A DNA stretch of 64,000 nt from Silene conica (lineage: Eukaryota; Streptophyta; Magnoliopsida; Caryophyllales; Caryophyllaceae): positions 17,117,001-17,181,000 of the forward strand of contig CM055318.2 in the NCBI GenBank assembly GCA_029255685.2, in the 5' to 3' direction. The translations under genes were made by a program, and so were the position numbers. Positions 11,233 to 21,723 of the stretch are shown here, in pieces. Numbering within the stretch: the first letter of the stretch is position 1; each line of letters begins with the position of its first letter. The notes under the pieces were generated by a model. It was not told the origin of the DNA. It did no database searches and saw nothing but the letters and a program-made list of their open reading frames with translations.

Positions 11233-11627
11233 GGCTCTCTGAGCCGGTCGACCGACCGGCCGCCGGTCGACCGGCTGAGAGCGTTTCTTGATATTTTTGT
11301 GTTTTACGCGAGACTTTGAGACCATAGGAAATAAGTCTCCCAGCCGGCAGACCGGCCGCCTGCCAGCCGGCTGGGAGTGCGTTGTGTTGTATTTTGTAGT
11401 TTGGAAAACTTAAGGGGTAGTCCCAGCCGGCAGACCGGCCGCCTGCCAGCCGGCTGGGAGTACGTTTTTGTCGTTGCGTGTTTTCAAGTTTTTAAGGAGG
11501 CTGAGTTCCCAGCCGGCCGACCGGCTGCCTGCCGACCGGCTGGGAGTTCGTGTTTTGTTTCAGAAAAGAAAGAAGAGGCTGAGGTGGTCACCAGCCGGCC
11601 GACCGGCTGCCTGCCGACCGGCTGGGG
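11233..11627 (+). repeat. Five GC-rich hairpins in the F LTR
   Basis: Units lie at about 11233-11275, 11339-11375, 11423-11460, 11509-11547 and 11592-11627. Each is an inverted repeat; for example TCCCAGCCGGC pairs with GCCGGCTGGGA around ACCGGCCGCCT. The first unit instead uses GAGCCGGTCGACC and GGTCGACCGGCT. Unrelated AT-rich sequence of 45-75 bp separates them. The array is duplicated in the 3' LTR at about 18891-19285. Confidence 0.9.
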
Positions 11628-11920
11628 ACCCCTGTAGGCTATTTCGAGTTTTTCGTAATTTGATCGTAACTTTCAAACGGTTTATCGGTTTTACTTGAAA
11701 CTTGTTCTGTGTACCTTTGACATGTATTTGAGGTCCCCGGAGGATGGGCAACATTATATTGGGTTCGGGAATATAGTGAGGATAGAGACCCCCCGGTCGG
11801 GCAACCGAAAGGGAAACCGGCTCTCCCTCATCTTAGTTCTCGGGGTCAATTAAGTGTTGATTAGAAGTTAAAGGTAGAACTATAGAGTAGTTCATAGACT
11901 TGAATGATATTGTTTTGATG

Positions 11921-12515
11921 CGTATTAAGTTATGCGTTAAGGTGTCGCCTCTGAACTTAATACGTAGTTTGTTTGTCGTGTATGGAGCCATGCGTTGAGT
12001 TTTCGCCTCTGAGTTCTATACATGTTTGTTTGTCGTGTCTGGGACATGCGTTGAGTTTTCGCCTCTGAGTCCAGACATGTATGTGTGATCGCGTCAGGAC
12101 ATGCCTTAAGCTGGCCTCTGAGTCTGACGAGTAGAGCAACTGCACGACGGGGCAGTCAGGTTGTCATACCTTACCCGGAGTGCAGGTGTTTGGTGCTAGA
12201 ACATGCGTTGAGTTTTCGCCTCTGAGTCTAGTATCTTGTGATGTAGTAGGGGTCCATGCGTTGAGTTTTCGCCTCTGAGTTCCTTACTTGTGTTAGTGAA
12301 TTGAATGTTAGCCCATGCGTTGAGTTTTCGCCTCTGAGTCTAATGTTCAGTGATAGCCGGTCCATGCGTTGAGTTTTCGCCTCTGAGTCCTTGCTTGATG
12401 ATGTGAAATTGGTATTAGGGTTATGCGTTAAGGTGTCGCCTCTGAACCTTTATACTTGCTGATTTATTTAGTACCTAGGTTATGCGTTAAGATGTCGCCT
12501 CTGAACCTTTGTACT
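11921..12515 (+). repeat. Array of ten stem-loop repeats with constant loop and changing stems
   Basis: Ten units share the core ATGCGTTGAGTTTTCGCC followed by TCTGAG, or the variant ATGCGTTAAGGTGTCGCC with TCTGAA. The flanks differ from unit to unit but pair with each other. Examples are CGTATTAAGTT/AACTTAATACG (11921-11964), TGTATGGAG/TTCTATACA (11979-12022), GGTGCTAGA/TCTAGTATC (12192-12235), GAATGTTAG/CTAATGTTC (12303-12348) and GGTATTAGGGTT/AACCTTTATACT (12411-12456). Several pairs rely on G-U wobble. The eighth unit (about 12354-12400) pairs poorly. The array is repeated in the 3' LTR at 19579-20173. Confidence 0.9.
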
Positions 12516-13243
12516 TGCTGTTTTGTATCTGCTTGCCTTGATGATGGTACAGTGTCAGATATGCCTAGTATGTTATCGTTGTTATATGGTTTGTGGTTAA
12601 ATCATCCAAGGCATTGGATGACTCTTAGTTCGGTTTCATAAATGATTAGATTGAAAGACCCCCCCCCCCCCCGACTGGGTAACCAGTAGGGAAACCGGCT
12701 CTCCTTCTTATCTGTTTATGAAGTTAGTTGAGAGCCGTGCATGGTAATCGCATGATAGTAAGAGATCAGATGATGAGTTGTTTATGCTTCACATGTTGAT
12801 ATATGTGGAGTATTCTGTATTGTTTTATGTGTTACGTGTTGTCACAAAAGGTGGCTAGGAGAACTCTAGTCACTCCCCACTGATTGTGGCGTACATGTTT
12901 TCATGTATGTAGGTACATGCAGGGTTGGAGATCAGGGTTACAGGAGAGCTAGCGAGTGATGATCCGTTCATCAGTTGACTTACCCGTTTACGCTTAGCTA
13001 GACTCTTAGACTTTTGTTGTTTTTGTTTTGGTGCCGGTAGGGATGTGCCATCCCCGGCTGATGTATTTATTTATGTTTCAGTTTGATACTTAGTACTGTT
13101 ACTTATCTATTTGGTTTCAGTTTCAGTTTACGTTTTAGCGTAAGACTTCTCGCATGATGTTTTACCTTTAAAAGTTTTAATTCCGCTGCAATTTTGGTAC
13201 TTTTATGTGTTTATATTTCCGCTTTCGCGAGGGGTTTTACAGT

Positions 13244-13255
13244 TCGTATCAGAGC
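13244..13255 (+). other. Primer binding site of F (initiator-Met tRNA)
   Basis: TCGTATCAGAGC lies two bases after the 5' LTR and matches the usual TGGTATCAGAGC complement of the plant initiator tRNA-Met except at one position. Confidence 0.8.
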
Positions 13256-13407
13256 ATTATTGCTCCCGACGCACTCATGTGACCCCCAACCTTAACTTGA
13301 CCGAATAAACAAATAATGAATGAGAGATGGGTAGATCTAAGGACTTAATTTGTAGTCTATTTGTGATTGCTAATTGCTAAGCTAATCCATGTTTTCTCTT
13401 TTAAAAG

Positions 13408-16400
13408 ATGGTGAGACCCAGAGCTGCTGATAACATTGTGCTGCAAGCAATTCAGCATTTGCTTGAGACTCAGAGACAGCAAGCGGGGAATGTTCCACCT
13501 CCTCCACCGCCGGGTGGCGAGACTAATCGTCCGGGTAGCTTTTCCTGGATTGCCTCTCAGATGTCCCGAAGCCATGTTAGGACCTATGGAGGCGAGGCTG
13601 ACCCAGTAGCCCTCACAGAGTGGTTTAGAGAGATGGAAAAGAGCTTCACCTTATACTCAGTCGTTAGGGAGGATAGAGTGCGTTTAGCCGCTCACTTCCT
13701 GACATTGGAGGCTGACCGTTGGTGGGCATTGACTGGACCTACCGCTATTCTTGACCCGATGTTCGATTGGGAGGTTTTCAAAGACAGGCTTGAGGCGAGG
13801 TTCTACCCCAAGGAGTTGAGATCGCAGAGGTTGAAAGAATTTATGGATTTGAAGCAAGGGAAGATGACCGTTCAAGAATTCACTGACAAGTTCAACCAGT
13901 TAGCTCACTTTGCATCGAGATTTGTTCGCGATGAGGCTGAGAGGGTGTATTTATACCGAGGGAAGCTAGGGCCGAGGATTGAGAGTATGGTTCGTCGTGA
14001 CTCTACTTCTTTTGTGGAGGTGTATGACGATGCTATTTGGGCCGAGATTTCTATTCGTGCCATTGATGCTGAGACTCGTGCCGCTACTTCCAGCTTCACT
14101 TCTCACCAGAGATCCGTGTACCAGGGGAAGAGACCATTTGTTCCTTCTACTTCTTCACCTTCTTCCCAGAAGAAGCGTTTTGAGAGGTTCTCTGCTCCGG
14201 TTGCTAAGACCACATTTCACACCGACACTGCTTCTACTGTTTGCCGCCGTTGTGGTAAACCGCTTCATCCAGGGTTTGATTGCTTCAAGAATGCCTATAA
14301 GTGTTATACTTGTAATGGATTTGGGCATAGATCCTTTGATTGTCCTGAGAAGAATACTGTTCTTGGCAAGGCTGCCACTGCTGCTGCAGCAACCAGAGGA
14401 GGAAAGCCGAAGGGGAAGATCTTTGTGATGACTAGGGCTGAGGCAGAGGCTCATCCAGATATTGTTGCTGGTATCTTTTATGTTCTTGGCGCTGAGTGCC
14501 TTATTTTATTCGATACTGGAGCTTCTTTATCATTTATATCGACTCAGTTCGCCGATCGTCTAGCTCTTGAGTCTTCATTAGTTGAGGAGACTTCTATTTC
14601 CTTACCTTCTGGAGACGTGTTTTCCTGCTCTTCGTCCCATAGGGATGTTCCTATTGTTATTGGTCAAGCCACATTTCCAGCGAACTTACTGAGATTTCCT
14701 CTCGAGGAGTTTGACATTATCCTCGGTATGGATTGGTTATCGCGATACCATGCTCGCTTCGAGTGTCGCGACCAGAAAATCTGCTTGAGGAGTTCTTCAG
14801 GAGTTCGTGTTTCCTATAGGGGAACTCGCCCTCAAAAGGGTGTTCGTGTTATCTCTTCGATGAAAGCTTCTCATCTTCTTAGGAAGGGTTGCCAAGCCTT
14901 CCTGTGTGTTGTTACAGCTGCTAAACCATCGCTACCGAAGCTTGAAGATGTAGCCATTGTTCGTGAGTATCCAGATGTGTTCCCAGATGACTTGCCAGGG
15001 ATACCGCCAGAGAGAGACGTGGAGTTTACTATTGAGCTTGTTCCAGGTACCGGACCGATTTCTAAAGCTCCTTATCGTATGGCTCCGCCAGAGTTGAAAG
15101 AGTTGAAGCAGCAATTGGAAGAGATGATCGAGAAGGGTTTCATTAGACCTAGTGCTTCTCCGTGGGGTGCTCCCGTTCTGTTCGTCAAGAAGAAAGATGG
15201 TTCCATGAGATTGTGCATTGACTATAGAGAGCTGAACCGAGTGACCGTGAAGAATCGATATCCTTTGCCTAGGATAGATGATTTGTTCGATCAGTTGAGA
15301 GGTGCTTCGAGGTTTTCTAAGATTGATCTTCGATCAGGTTATCATCAGATTCCAGTGAGAGAGGCTGATATTGCGAAGACTGCATTTCGTACCAGATATG
15401 GGCATTTTGAGTTTGTAGTTATGCCATTTGGGTTGACTAATGCACCGGCAATTTTTATGGATCAAATGAACCGTACCTTCAGTGAGTATCTTGACACCTG
15501 CGTTGTGGTTTTCATTGATGACATCTTGATATATTCGAAGACCGATGAGGAACATGCTGAGCATCTTCGATTGATTCTAGGGATTCTGCGCAAACAGAAA
15601 TGGTTCGCAAAGTTTTCGAAGTGTGAATTTTGGCTCTCGAAGGTTGCCTTTTTAGGACATGTGATATCCAGCGAGGGTGTGATGGTAGATCCCGCAAAGA
15701 TAGAGGCTGTAGTTGATTGGGAGAGTCCCAAGGATGTTGGAGAGATCCGTAGCTTTTTGGGTTTGGCTGGTTATTATCGTAGATTTGTTGAGGATTTCTC
15801 GAGATTGGCTCGCCCGATGACTCAGTTACTGAAGAAAGAAGCCAAATTTGTATGGACCGACAAGTGTGAGAGTTCCTTCCAGGAGTTGAAGTCCAGATTG
15901 ACTTCCGCCCCCGTGTTAGCTTTGCCAGAGATCGGAGTGGACTTCGATGTGTATTGTGATGCTTCGATGTTAGGACTTGGATGTGTACTGATGCAGAGTG
16001 GTAAGGTGATAGCCTATTCATCTAGACAGTTGAGAGTTCATGAGGTGAACTATCCGACTCATGATTTGGAGTTAGCCGCAGTTGTTCATGCCTTGAAGAT
16101 GTGGCGTCATTACCTGATTGGATCCCATTGCCGTATTTTCACAGATCATAAGAGTCTTAAGTATATTTTCACACAGAAAGACCTTAACATGAGACAGAGA
16201 CGTTGGCTAGAGTTGGTGAAAGATTACGACATCGAGTTGTTTTATCATGAGGGAAAAGCCAATGTAGTTGCTGATGCGCTTAGCCGCAAGACTTCTCACT
16301 CGATGAGTGCCATGAGAGTATTGCCCGATGAGTTGTGTTCCGAGTTCCGGAAACTGAGATTAGAGATGGTGGGTAGTGGTTTTGATTGGTTAGCTGCTAT

Positions 16401-17844
16401 GTCTGCCGAGCCGTCTTTATATTGGGAGATTCGCCGGAGTTTGCCTTCAGATGCCGATTTCAAGAAGTTTGAGGCTAAGATTTCGAGTGGTGTTGCACCT
16501 GAGTTGGCGATTGATGCCGATGGTTTCCTTAGGTTCCGTGGTAGGATGTATGTTCCGGATGTGCCAGAGTTGAGGAAGAAGGTCCTTGATGAGGCTCATT
16601 TGTCACCGTATTCCGTTCATCCGGGTAGAGAGAAAATGCATAAGGACTTGGGACTTACATTTTGGTGGCCCGGGATGAAGAGAGACATCTTGGATTATGT
16701 TAGTAGATGCTTGACTTGCCAACAAGTCAAGATAGAGCATAGGAGACCAGGTGGTTTGCTACAGCCGCTTCCCGTTCCTCAGTGGAAGTGGGAGTGCATA
16801 TCTATGGACTTTGTTACCGCTTTGCCTAAGACCGTGGGAGGCAAAGATGCGATTTGGGTTATTGTTGATCGTCTAACTAAGTGTGCTAGATTCGTGCCGA
16901 TCAGAGAGACATGGGATATGGACCGTTTAGCCAGGGCTTATATTGCTGAGATAGTCCGATATCATGGTGTCCCGAGGGAGATAGTTTCAGATCGCGATCC
17001 GAGGTTTTGTTCCAGGTTCTGGAAGGCTTTGCAGGAGGCTATGGGTAGCCGTTTGTTGATGAGTACCGCATTTCATGCCGCGACTGATGGTCAGTCCGAG
17101 AGGACTATACAGACATTAGAGGATTTGCTCCGTGCTTGTGCCCTTGATTTTCAGAGTTCTTGGGAGCAGTGTTTGCCGTTGGTAGAGTTTTCTTACAACA
17201 ACAGTTATCATGCTTCCATTGGTATGGCTCCGTACGAGGCTCTTTATGGTAGGAAGTGCCGTAGTCCGATTTGTTGGGACCAGGCTAGTGATGTTCGTGA
17301 CCTAGGACCGGACCAGTTAGCTGTTACTATTGATCAGGTTCAGCTTATCAGAGGTAGGATGAAAGCCGCACAGGACCGACAGAAATCCTATGCTGATGTT
17401 CGCCGTAGACCCTTAGAGTTTGAGGTGGGTGATCGAGTGTTCTTGAGAGTTTCTCCGATGAAGGGCGTCAAAAGATTCGGAGTTAAGGGCAAGTTGAGCC
17501 CTAAGTATATTGGACCTTTTGAGATCGTGAAGAGGATTGGTGCTGCTGCTTACCGATTGGACTTGCCTCCTAGTTTGGGCAAGGTTCATAGCGTTTTCCA
17601 TGTTTCCCAGCTCCGCAGATACATTAGTGACCCGAGTCATGTTTTGCCTAGAGAGATCGAGAACTTGGAGCCGAGTCTTGCTTTCGAGGAGCGTCCAGTG
17701 AAGATCCTTGACCGTCAGGATAGGAAGCTTAGGAGCAAGGTGGTGCCGCTAGTGAAGATCCTTTGGCGTTGCGGTGATGTTGAGGAGCAGACGTGGGAGA
17801 CTGAGGCATCGATGCGTATCGCGCATCCTTCTCTTTTCGATTGA
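13408..17844 (+). CDS. Gag-pol polyprotein of Tekay/del-type chromovirus F
   Basis: This intact 1478-residue frame encodes every protein needed for retrotransposition. Gag occupies roughly residues 1-320. Two CX2CX4HX4C zinc knuckles lie at 279-292 and 299-312. The protease active site DTG is at 369-371, the reverse transcriptase FIDD box at 702-705, and the RNase H catalytic region includes CDAS near 851. The integrase has an HHCC zinc finger near 1070-1110 and a D-D-35-E triad at D1134, D1195 and E1231. The C-terminus (about 1420-1478) has the LVKILWR...EEQTWETE pattern of a Tekay-type chromodomain, which in chromoviruses directs integration to chromatin. The start chosen is the first ATG of the frame, 167 bp after the LTR. 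The absence of stops, together with near-identical LTRs, suggests an element that is or recently was active. Confidence 0.97.
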   Translation: MVRPRAADNIVLQAIQHLLETQRQQAGNVPPPPPPGGETNRPGSFSWIASQMSRSHVRTYGGEADPVALTEWFREMEKSFTLYSVVREDRVRLAAHFLTLEADRWWALTGPTAILDPMFDWEVFKDRLEARFYPKELRSQRLKEFMDLKQGKMTVQEFTDKFNQLAHFASRFVRDEAERVYLYRGKLGPRIESMVRRDSTSFVEVYDDAIWAEISIRAIDAETRAATSSFTSHQRSVYQGKRPFVPSTSSPSSQKKRFERFSAPVAKTTFHTDTASTVCRRCGKPLHPGFDCFKNAYKCYTCNGFGHRSFDCPEKNTVLGKAATAAAATRGGKPKGKIFVMTRAEAEAHPDIVAGIFYVLGAECLILFDTGASLSFISTQFADRLALESSLVEETSISLPSGDVFSCSSSHRDVPIVIGQATFPANLLRFPLEEFDIILGMDWLSRYHARFECRDQKICLRSSSGVRVSYRGTRPQKGVRVISSMKASHLLRKGCQAFLCVVTAAKPSLPKLEDVAIVREYPDVFPDDLPGIPPERDVEFTIELVPGTGPISKAPYRMAPPELKELKQQLEEMIEKGFIRPSASPWGAPVLFVKKKDGSMRLCIDYRELNRVTVKNRYPLPRIDDLFDQLRGASRFSKIDLRSGYHQIPVREADIAKTAFRTRYGHFEFVVMPFGLTNAPAIFMDQMNRTFSEYLDTCVVVFIDDILIYSKTDEEHAEHLRLILGILRKQKWFAKFSKCEFWLSKVAFLGHVISSEGVMVDPAKIEAVVDWESPKDVGEIRSFLGLAGYYRRFVEDFSRLARPMTQLLKKEAKFVWTDKCESSFQELKSRLTSAPVLALPEIGVDFDVYCDASMLGLGCVLMQSGKVIAYSSRQLRVHEVNYPTHDLELAAVVHALKMWRHYLIGSHCRIFTDHKSLKYIFTQKDLNMRQRRWLELVKDYDIELFYHEGKANVVADALSRKTSHSMSAMRVLPDELCSEFRKLRLEMVGSGFDWLAAMSAEPSLYWEIRRSLPSDADFKKFEAKISSGVAPELAIDADGFLRFRGRMYVPDVPELRKKVLDEAHLSPYSVHPGREKMHKDLGLTFWWPGMKRDILDYVSRCLTCQQVKIEHRRPGGLLQPLPVPQWKWECISMDFVTALPKTVGGKDAIWVIVDRLTKCARFVPIRETWDMDRLARAYIAEIVRYHGVPREIVSDRDPRFCSRFWKALQEAMGSRLLMSTAFHAATDGQSERTIQTLEDLLRACALDFQSSWEQCLPLVEFSYNNSYHASIGMAPYEALYGRKCRSPICWDQASDVRDLGPDQLAVTIDQVQLIRGRMKAAQDRQKSYADVRRRPLEFEVGDRVFLRVSPMKGVKRFGVKGKLSPKYIGPFEIVKRIGAAAYRLDLPPSLGKVHSVFHVSQLRRYISDPSHVLPREIENLEPSLAFEERPVKILDRQDRKLRSKVVPLVKILWRCGDVEEQTWETEASMRIAHPSLFD

Positions 17845-17873
17845 GGTATAGTATATAGATTTATATCCGTTCG

Positions 17874-17891
17874 AGTTTCGAGGACGAAACT
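17874..17891 (+). other. Hairpin before polypurine tract, element F
   Basis: The arms AGTTTCG and CGAAACT enclose AGGA. It lies 30 bases after the stop codon and just before the purine tract. Confidence 0.7.
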
Positions 17892-17895
17892 TTTT

Positions 17896-17909
17896 GAAGT
17901 TGGGGTGAT
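17896..17909 (+). other. Polypurine tract of F
   Basis: GAAGTTGGGGTGAT directly precedes the 3' LTR. The same TGGGGTGAT is found before the LTR of element D on the minus strand. Confidence 0.7.
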
Positions 17910-20892
17910 TGTAACAGCCCATATTTTCGTAAAATCTAACTTAATCGTTTTTGAGTATTTTACGTAATAAAATAATATTTTAATAACTCAACGGAAATAA
18001 TTTATTTAAATATCATAAAACATTTTTAATAGTTATCGAGATCCGCCTTAAGAACCTTAAGTTCTTAAGACGAATACAACTTGGCATAGTTAAATATCCG
18101 ACTCAAGTATTCATTTCATAACCGTTTTAAATATCCGTAACCATTTAAGCAAGTCGGAAAGGACAACTCTCTTGTCTCTTTATAAACCCTTATGTCGACA
18201 AACTCATCCTCAACATTTCATTTCACTGTAACAATTTTCATCTCAAAACCTCCATAAAACCCTTCCTTCTTTTCAAGCTTTCTTCATCATCCGTTCATCG
18301 AATCGCGAAAGTAAGTACATTTTCGGAATCCTCGTTCAATTTCCAAGACATCCATCACTTTCGTTTTTCATTTTATCAACTTCGAAAAATAGGCTGTTTT
18401 GCCTTTAACTCGTTTTTAGTATTTTTAAATCGTTTTCTTGGTTGTAGGAGTTGGTCTTGACAATCCCGACGTGGACTCTTACGTGGTTGAGGAGGATCAA
18501 TTGCCGGAATAAGCTTGAAGGTGACGATAATGAGATAACTCGGCCTTTATTGTGTATATTAGCATGCTTGGTGTTTTTGATGTTTGTTCTTCTGATTTTA
18601 TTCAAGTTCTATGATTATTGGACTTAGTATCATGATTAGGATGTTGTTTATGTGATGAATTCATGATCCAAGATATGTTTATGTGCTCACAAGTTTAATT
18701 TCAGTTTTTCATATGTTAAGACGGATACTTGAAATTGATCGTTTGAGGATTGTGTTGGGATTTATGTGCTGTTAGGAAGTGGTATTTGGTGATTTGTAAT
18801 GTTGGGAAAACAACACTTGTATCGATTCATGAGTTTCCGTGTTGAATTGTTGAGTTTTTCGAATGGCTGGAAACGCGATTTTCAGCGACAGGCTCTCTGA
18901 GCCGGTCGACCGACCGGCCGCCGGTCGACCGGCTGAGAGCGTTTCTTGATATTTTTGTGTTTTACGCGAGACTTTGAGACCATAGGAAATAAGTCTCCCA
19001 GCCGGCAGACCGGCCGCCTGCCAGCCGGCTGGGAGTGCGTTGTGTTGTATTTTGTAGTTTGGAAAACTTAAGGGGTAGTCCCAGCCGGCAGACCGGCCGC
19101 CTGCCAGCCGGCTGGGAGTACGTTTTTGTCGTTGCGTGTTTTCAAGTTTTTAAGGAGGCTGAGTTCCCAGCCGGCCGACCGGCTGCCTGCCGACCGGCTG
19201 GGAGTTCGTGTTTTGTTTCAGAAAAGAAAGAAGAGGCTGAGGTGGTCACCAGCCGGCCGACCGGCTGCCTGCCGACCGGCTGGGGACCCCTGTAGGCTAT
19301 TTCGAGTTTTTCGTAATTTGATCGTAACTTTCAAACGGTTTATCGGTTTTACTTGAAACTTGTTCTGTGTACCTTTGACATGTATTTGAGGTCCCCGGAG
19401 GATGGGCAACATTATATTGGGTTCGGGAATATAGTGAGGATAGAGACCCCCCGGTCGGGCAACCGAAAGGGAAACCGGCTCTCCCTCATCTTAGTTCTCG
19501 GGGTCAATTAAGTGTTGATTAGAAGTTAAAGGTAGAACTATAGAGTAGTTCATAGACTTGAATGATATTGTTTTGATGCGTATTAAGTTATGCGTTAAGG
19601 TGTCGCCTCTGAACTTAATACGTAGTTTGTTTGTCGTGTATGGAGCCATGCGTTGAGTTTTCGCCTCTGAGTTCTATACATGTTTGTTTGTCGTGTCTGG
19701 GACATGCGTTGAGTTTTCGCCTCTGAGTCCAGACATGTATGTGTGATCGCGTCAGGACATGCCTTAAGCTGGCCTCTGAGTCTGACGAGTAGAGCAACTG
19801 CACGACGGGGCAGTCAGGTTGTCATACCTTACCCGGAGTGCAGGTGTTTGGTGCTAGAACATGCGTTGAGTTTTCGCCTCTGAGTCTAGTATCTTGTGAT
19901 GTAGTAGGGGTCCATGGGTTGAGTTTTCGCCTCTGAGTTCCTTACTTGTGTTAGTGAATTGAATGTTAGCCCATGCGTTGAGTTTTCGCCTCTGAGTCTA
20001 ATGTTCAGTGATAGCCGGTCCATGCGTTGAGTTTTCGCCTCTGAGTCCTTGCTTGATGATGTGAACTTGGTATTAGGGTTATGCGTTAAGGTGTCGCCTC
20101 TGAACCTTTATACTTGCTGATTTATTTAGTACCTAGGTTATGCGTTAAGATGTCGCCTCTGAACCTTTGTACTTGCTGTTTTGTATCTGCTTGCCTTGAT
20201 GATGGTACAGTGTCAGATATGCCTAGTATGTTATCGTTGTTATATGGTTTGTGGTTAAATCATCCAAGGCATTGGATGACTCTTAGTTCGGTTTCATAAA
20301 TGATTAGATTGAAAGACCCCCCCGACTGGGTAACCAGTAGGGAAACCGGCTCTCCTTCTTATCTGTTTATGAAGTTAGTTGAGAGCCGTGCATGGTAATC
20401 GCATGATAGTAAGAGATCAGATGATGAGTTGTTTATGCTTCACATGTTGATATATGTGGAGTATTCTGTATTGTTTTATGTGTTACGTGTTGTCACAAAA
20501 GGTGGCTAGGAGAACTCTAGTCACTCCCCACTGATTGTGGCGTACATGTTTTCATGTATGTAGGTACATGTAGGGTTGGAGATCAGGGTTACAGGAGAGC
20601 TAGCGAGTGATGATCCGTTCATCAGTTGACTTACCCGTTTACGCTTAGCTAGACTCTTAGACTTTTGTTGTTTTTGTTTTGGTGCCGGTAGGGATGTGCC
20701 ATCCCCGGCTGATGTATTTATTTATGTTTCAGTTTGATACTTAGTACTGTTACTTATCTATTTGGTTTCAGTTTCAGTTTACGTTTTAGCGTAAGACTTC
20801 TCGCATGATGTTTTACCTTTAAAAGTTTTAATTCCGCTGCAATTTTGGTACTTTTATGTGTTTATATTTCCGCTTTCGCGAGGGGTTTTACA
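17910..20892 (+). repeat. 3' LTR of element F
   Basis: It is 2983 bp. Differences noticed from the 5' LTR are at about 18014, 19916, 20065 and 20570, plus a C-run shorter by seven bases at about 20317. It carries its own copies of the TATA box, the GC hairpins and the ten-unit stem-loop array. Confidence 0.97.
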
Positions 20893-21723
20893 TATGCGAA
20901 AGACTCTCATAATAAAACAAGTTGACAAGGCAAGGTAAAGGCATAAACATGTAAGATAGCAAAGATAATCCTTGAAATACTCTCGTTCCGACTCGACCTA
21001 TATGCTAAAATAAACGTGCATTTTTTTTTGGAATTTTTTTGAATTTTTGAATTATTTTTTTTGGATTTTTGTATATATAAGGAAAATAAAGAAAAGAACG
21101 ATGCAGGACAGAAATGCAGTAAACGTGTGATAAAATGCAATGCATGCAACACGAAACCATTCCCCAAACCAACCCGCACAATGTCCCCATTGTGCATTAG
21201 CCTAAGTAAAGGTTTCACAAAATTAAAGAAAAGATGCAAAAAAAAAAACCAAGGAAAAACTGGAAAGAACTCACAGGATTATGAAGCGCATGAGAAAAAC
21301 CTCCCCAAACCAGCGTAAGCTGGGAGGTTTTGGTGGCCAGCAGTGCCACTCAAGTAACCAAGTCAATTTCACGATTTCTAAGGAAGAGAAACGAAAGACC
21401 GCAGCGGAGAGTAGGTCGACCGACCGATGATTCTGGTCAACCGACCTCCTGTGATCCACAGAAATTTTAGCGATACAGCCACTCTGGTCGACCGACCGAT
21501 GTTTCTGGTCGGTCGACCCTCTGCGTCCTGGAGATCTTCGTTTCTTCGTAAAATCTGAAAAAACAAGAAAGTACGCGCGCCCAACAATGCGCGAGATGCC
21601 AAAAACGATTCTAAAGTCTTAACTACTCAAACATAAAGGAGAGGATCTAAAACTACGAGCAAACCAAAATAAAAAGTTTCACACAACAAAAATAAATTGT
21701 CTTAAAAACTGCAACCAAAACAA
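20893..21723 (-). mobile_element. Non-coding spacer of element A, portion next to gag
   Basis: It follows the TATGC duplication and matches 30188-31012 of element B. It holds CACAATGTCCCCATTGTG (a hairpin, about 21178-21195), a second hairpin around AAACCAGCGTAAGCTGGG (about 21308) and two paired GTCGAC palindromes (about 21414-21448 and 21486-21520). No coding domain is seen, and the frames at 20907-21239 and 21061-21318 are chance frames. Confidence 0.8.

Larger units (their letters stand above)
10252..13241 (+). repeat. 5' LTR of element F
   Basis: It is 2990 bp. It contains in order a TATA box (10522-10528), a possible leader intron (10653-10789), five GC-rich hairpins (11233-11627), two GGGAAACCGGCTCTCC motifs each preceded by a small hairpin (about 11789-11830 and 12659-12705), and an array of ten structured repeats (11921-12515). 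Most of this lies downstream of the TATA box, so it would be in the transcript leader. The open frames within it overlap the hairpins and are not genes. Confidence 0.95.
10252..20892 (+). mobile_element. Complete, young Tekay/del-type Ty3 retrotransposon F
   Basis: The LTRs (10252-13241 and 17910-20892) begin TGTAACAG and end GGTTTTACA. The 5-bp target duplication TATGC lies at 10247-10251 and 20893-20897. The element has an initiator-Met tRNA primer site, one intact gag-pol frame and a purine tract, so it is structurally complete at 10,641 bp. The LTRs differ at about four bases by eye, plus a C-run of 14 versus 7 that accounts exactly for the length difference of 7. It lies inside the spacer of element A and is the innermost level of the stack. 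Confidence 0.97.

Noticed and set aside
11377-11754. Overlapping open frames of 64-86 residues in the F LTR
   Set aside because: They arise from GC-rich hairpins read in several frames and occur in both LTRs without any known motif.
11921-12515. CRISPR-like array (constant repeat with variable spacers)
   Set aside because: The host is a plant, the array is inside an LTR, and the variable parts are self-complementary flanks rather than independent spacers.
13979-14454. 149- and 99-residue frames inside gag-pol of F
   Set aside because: They are alternative frames of the real polyprotein.
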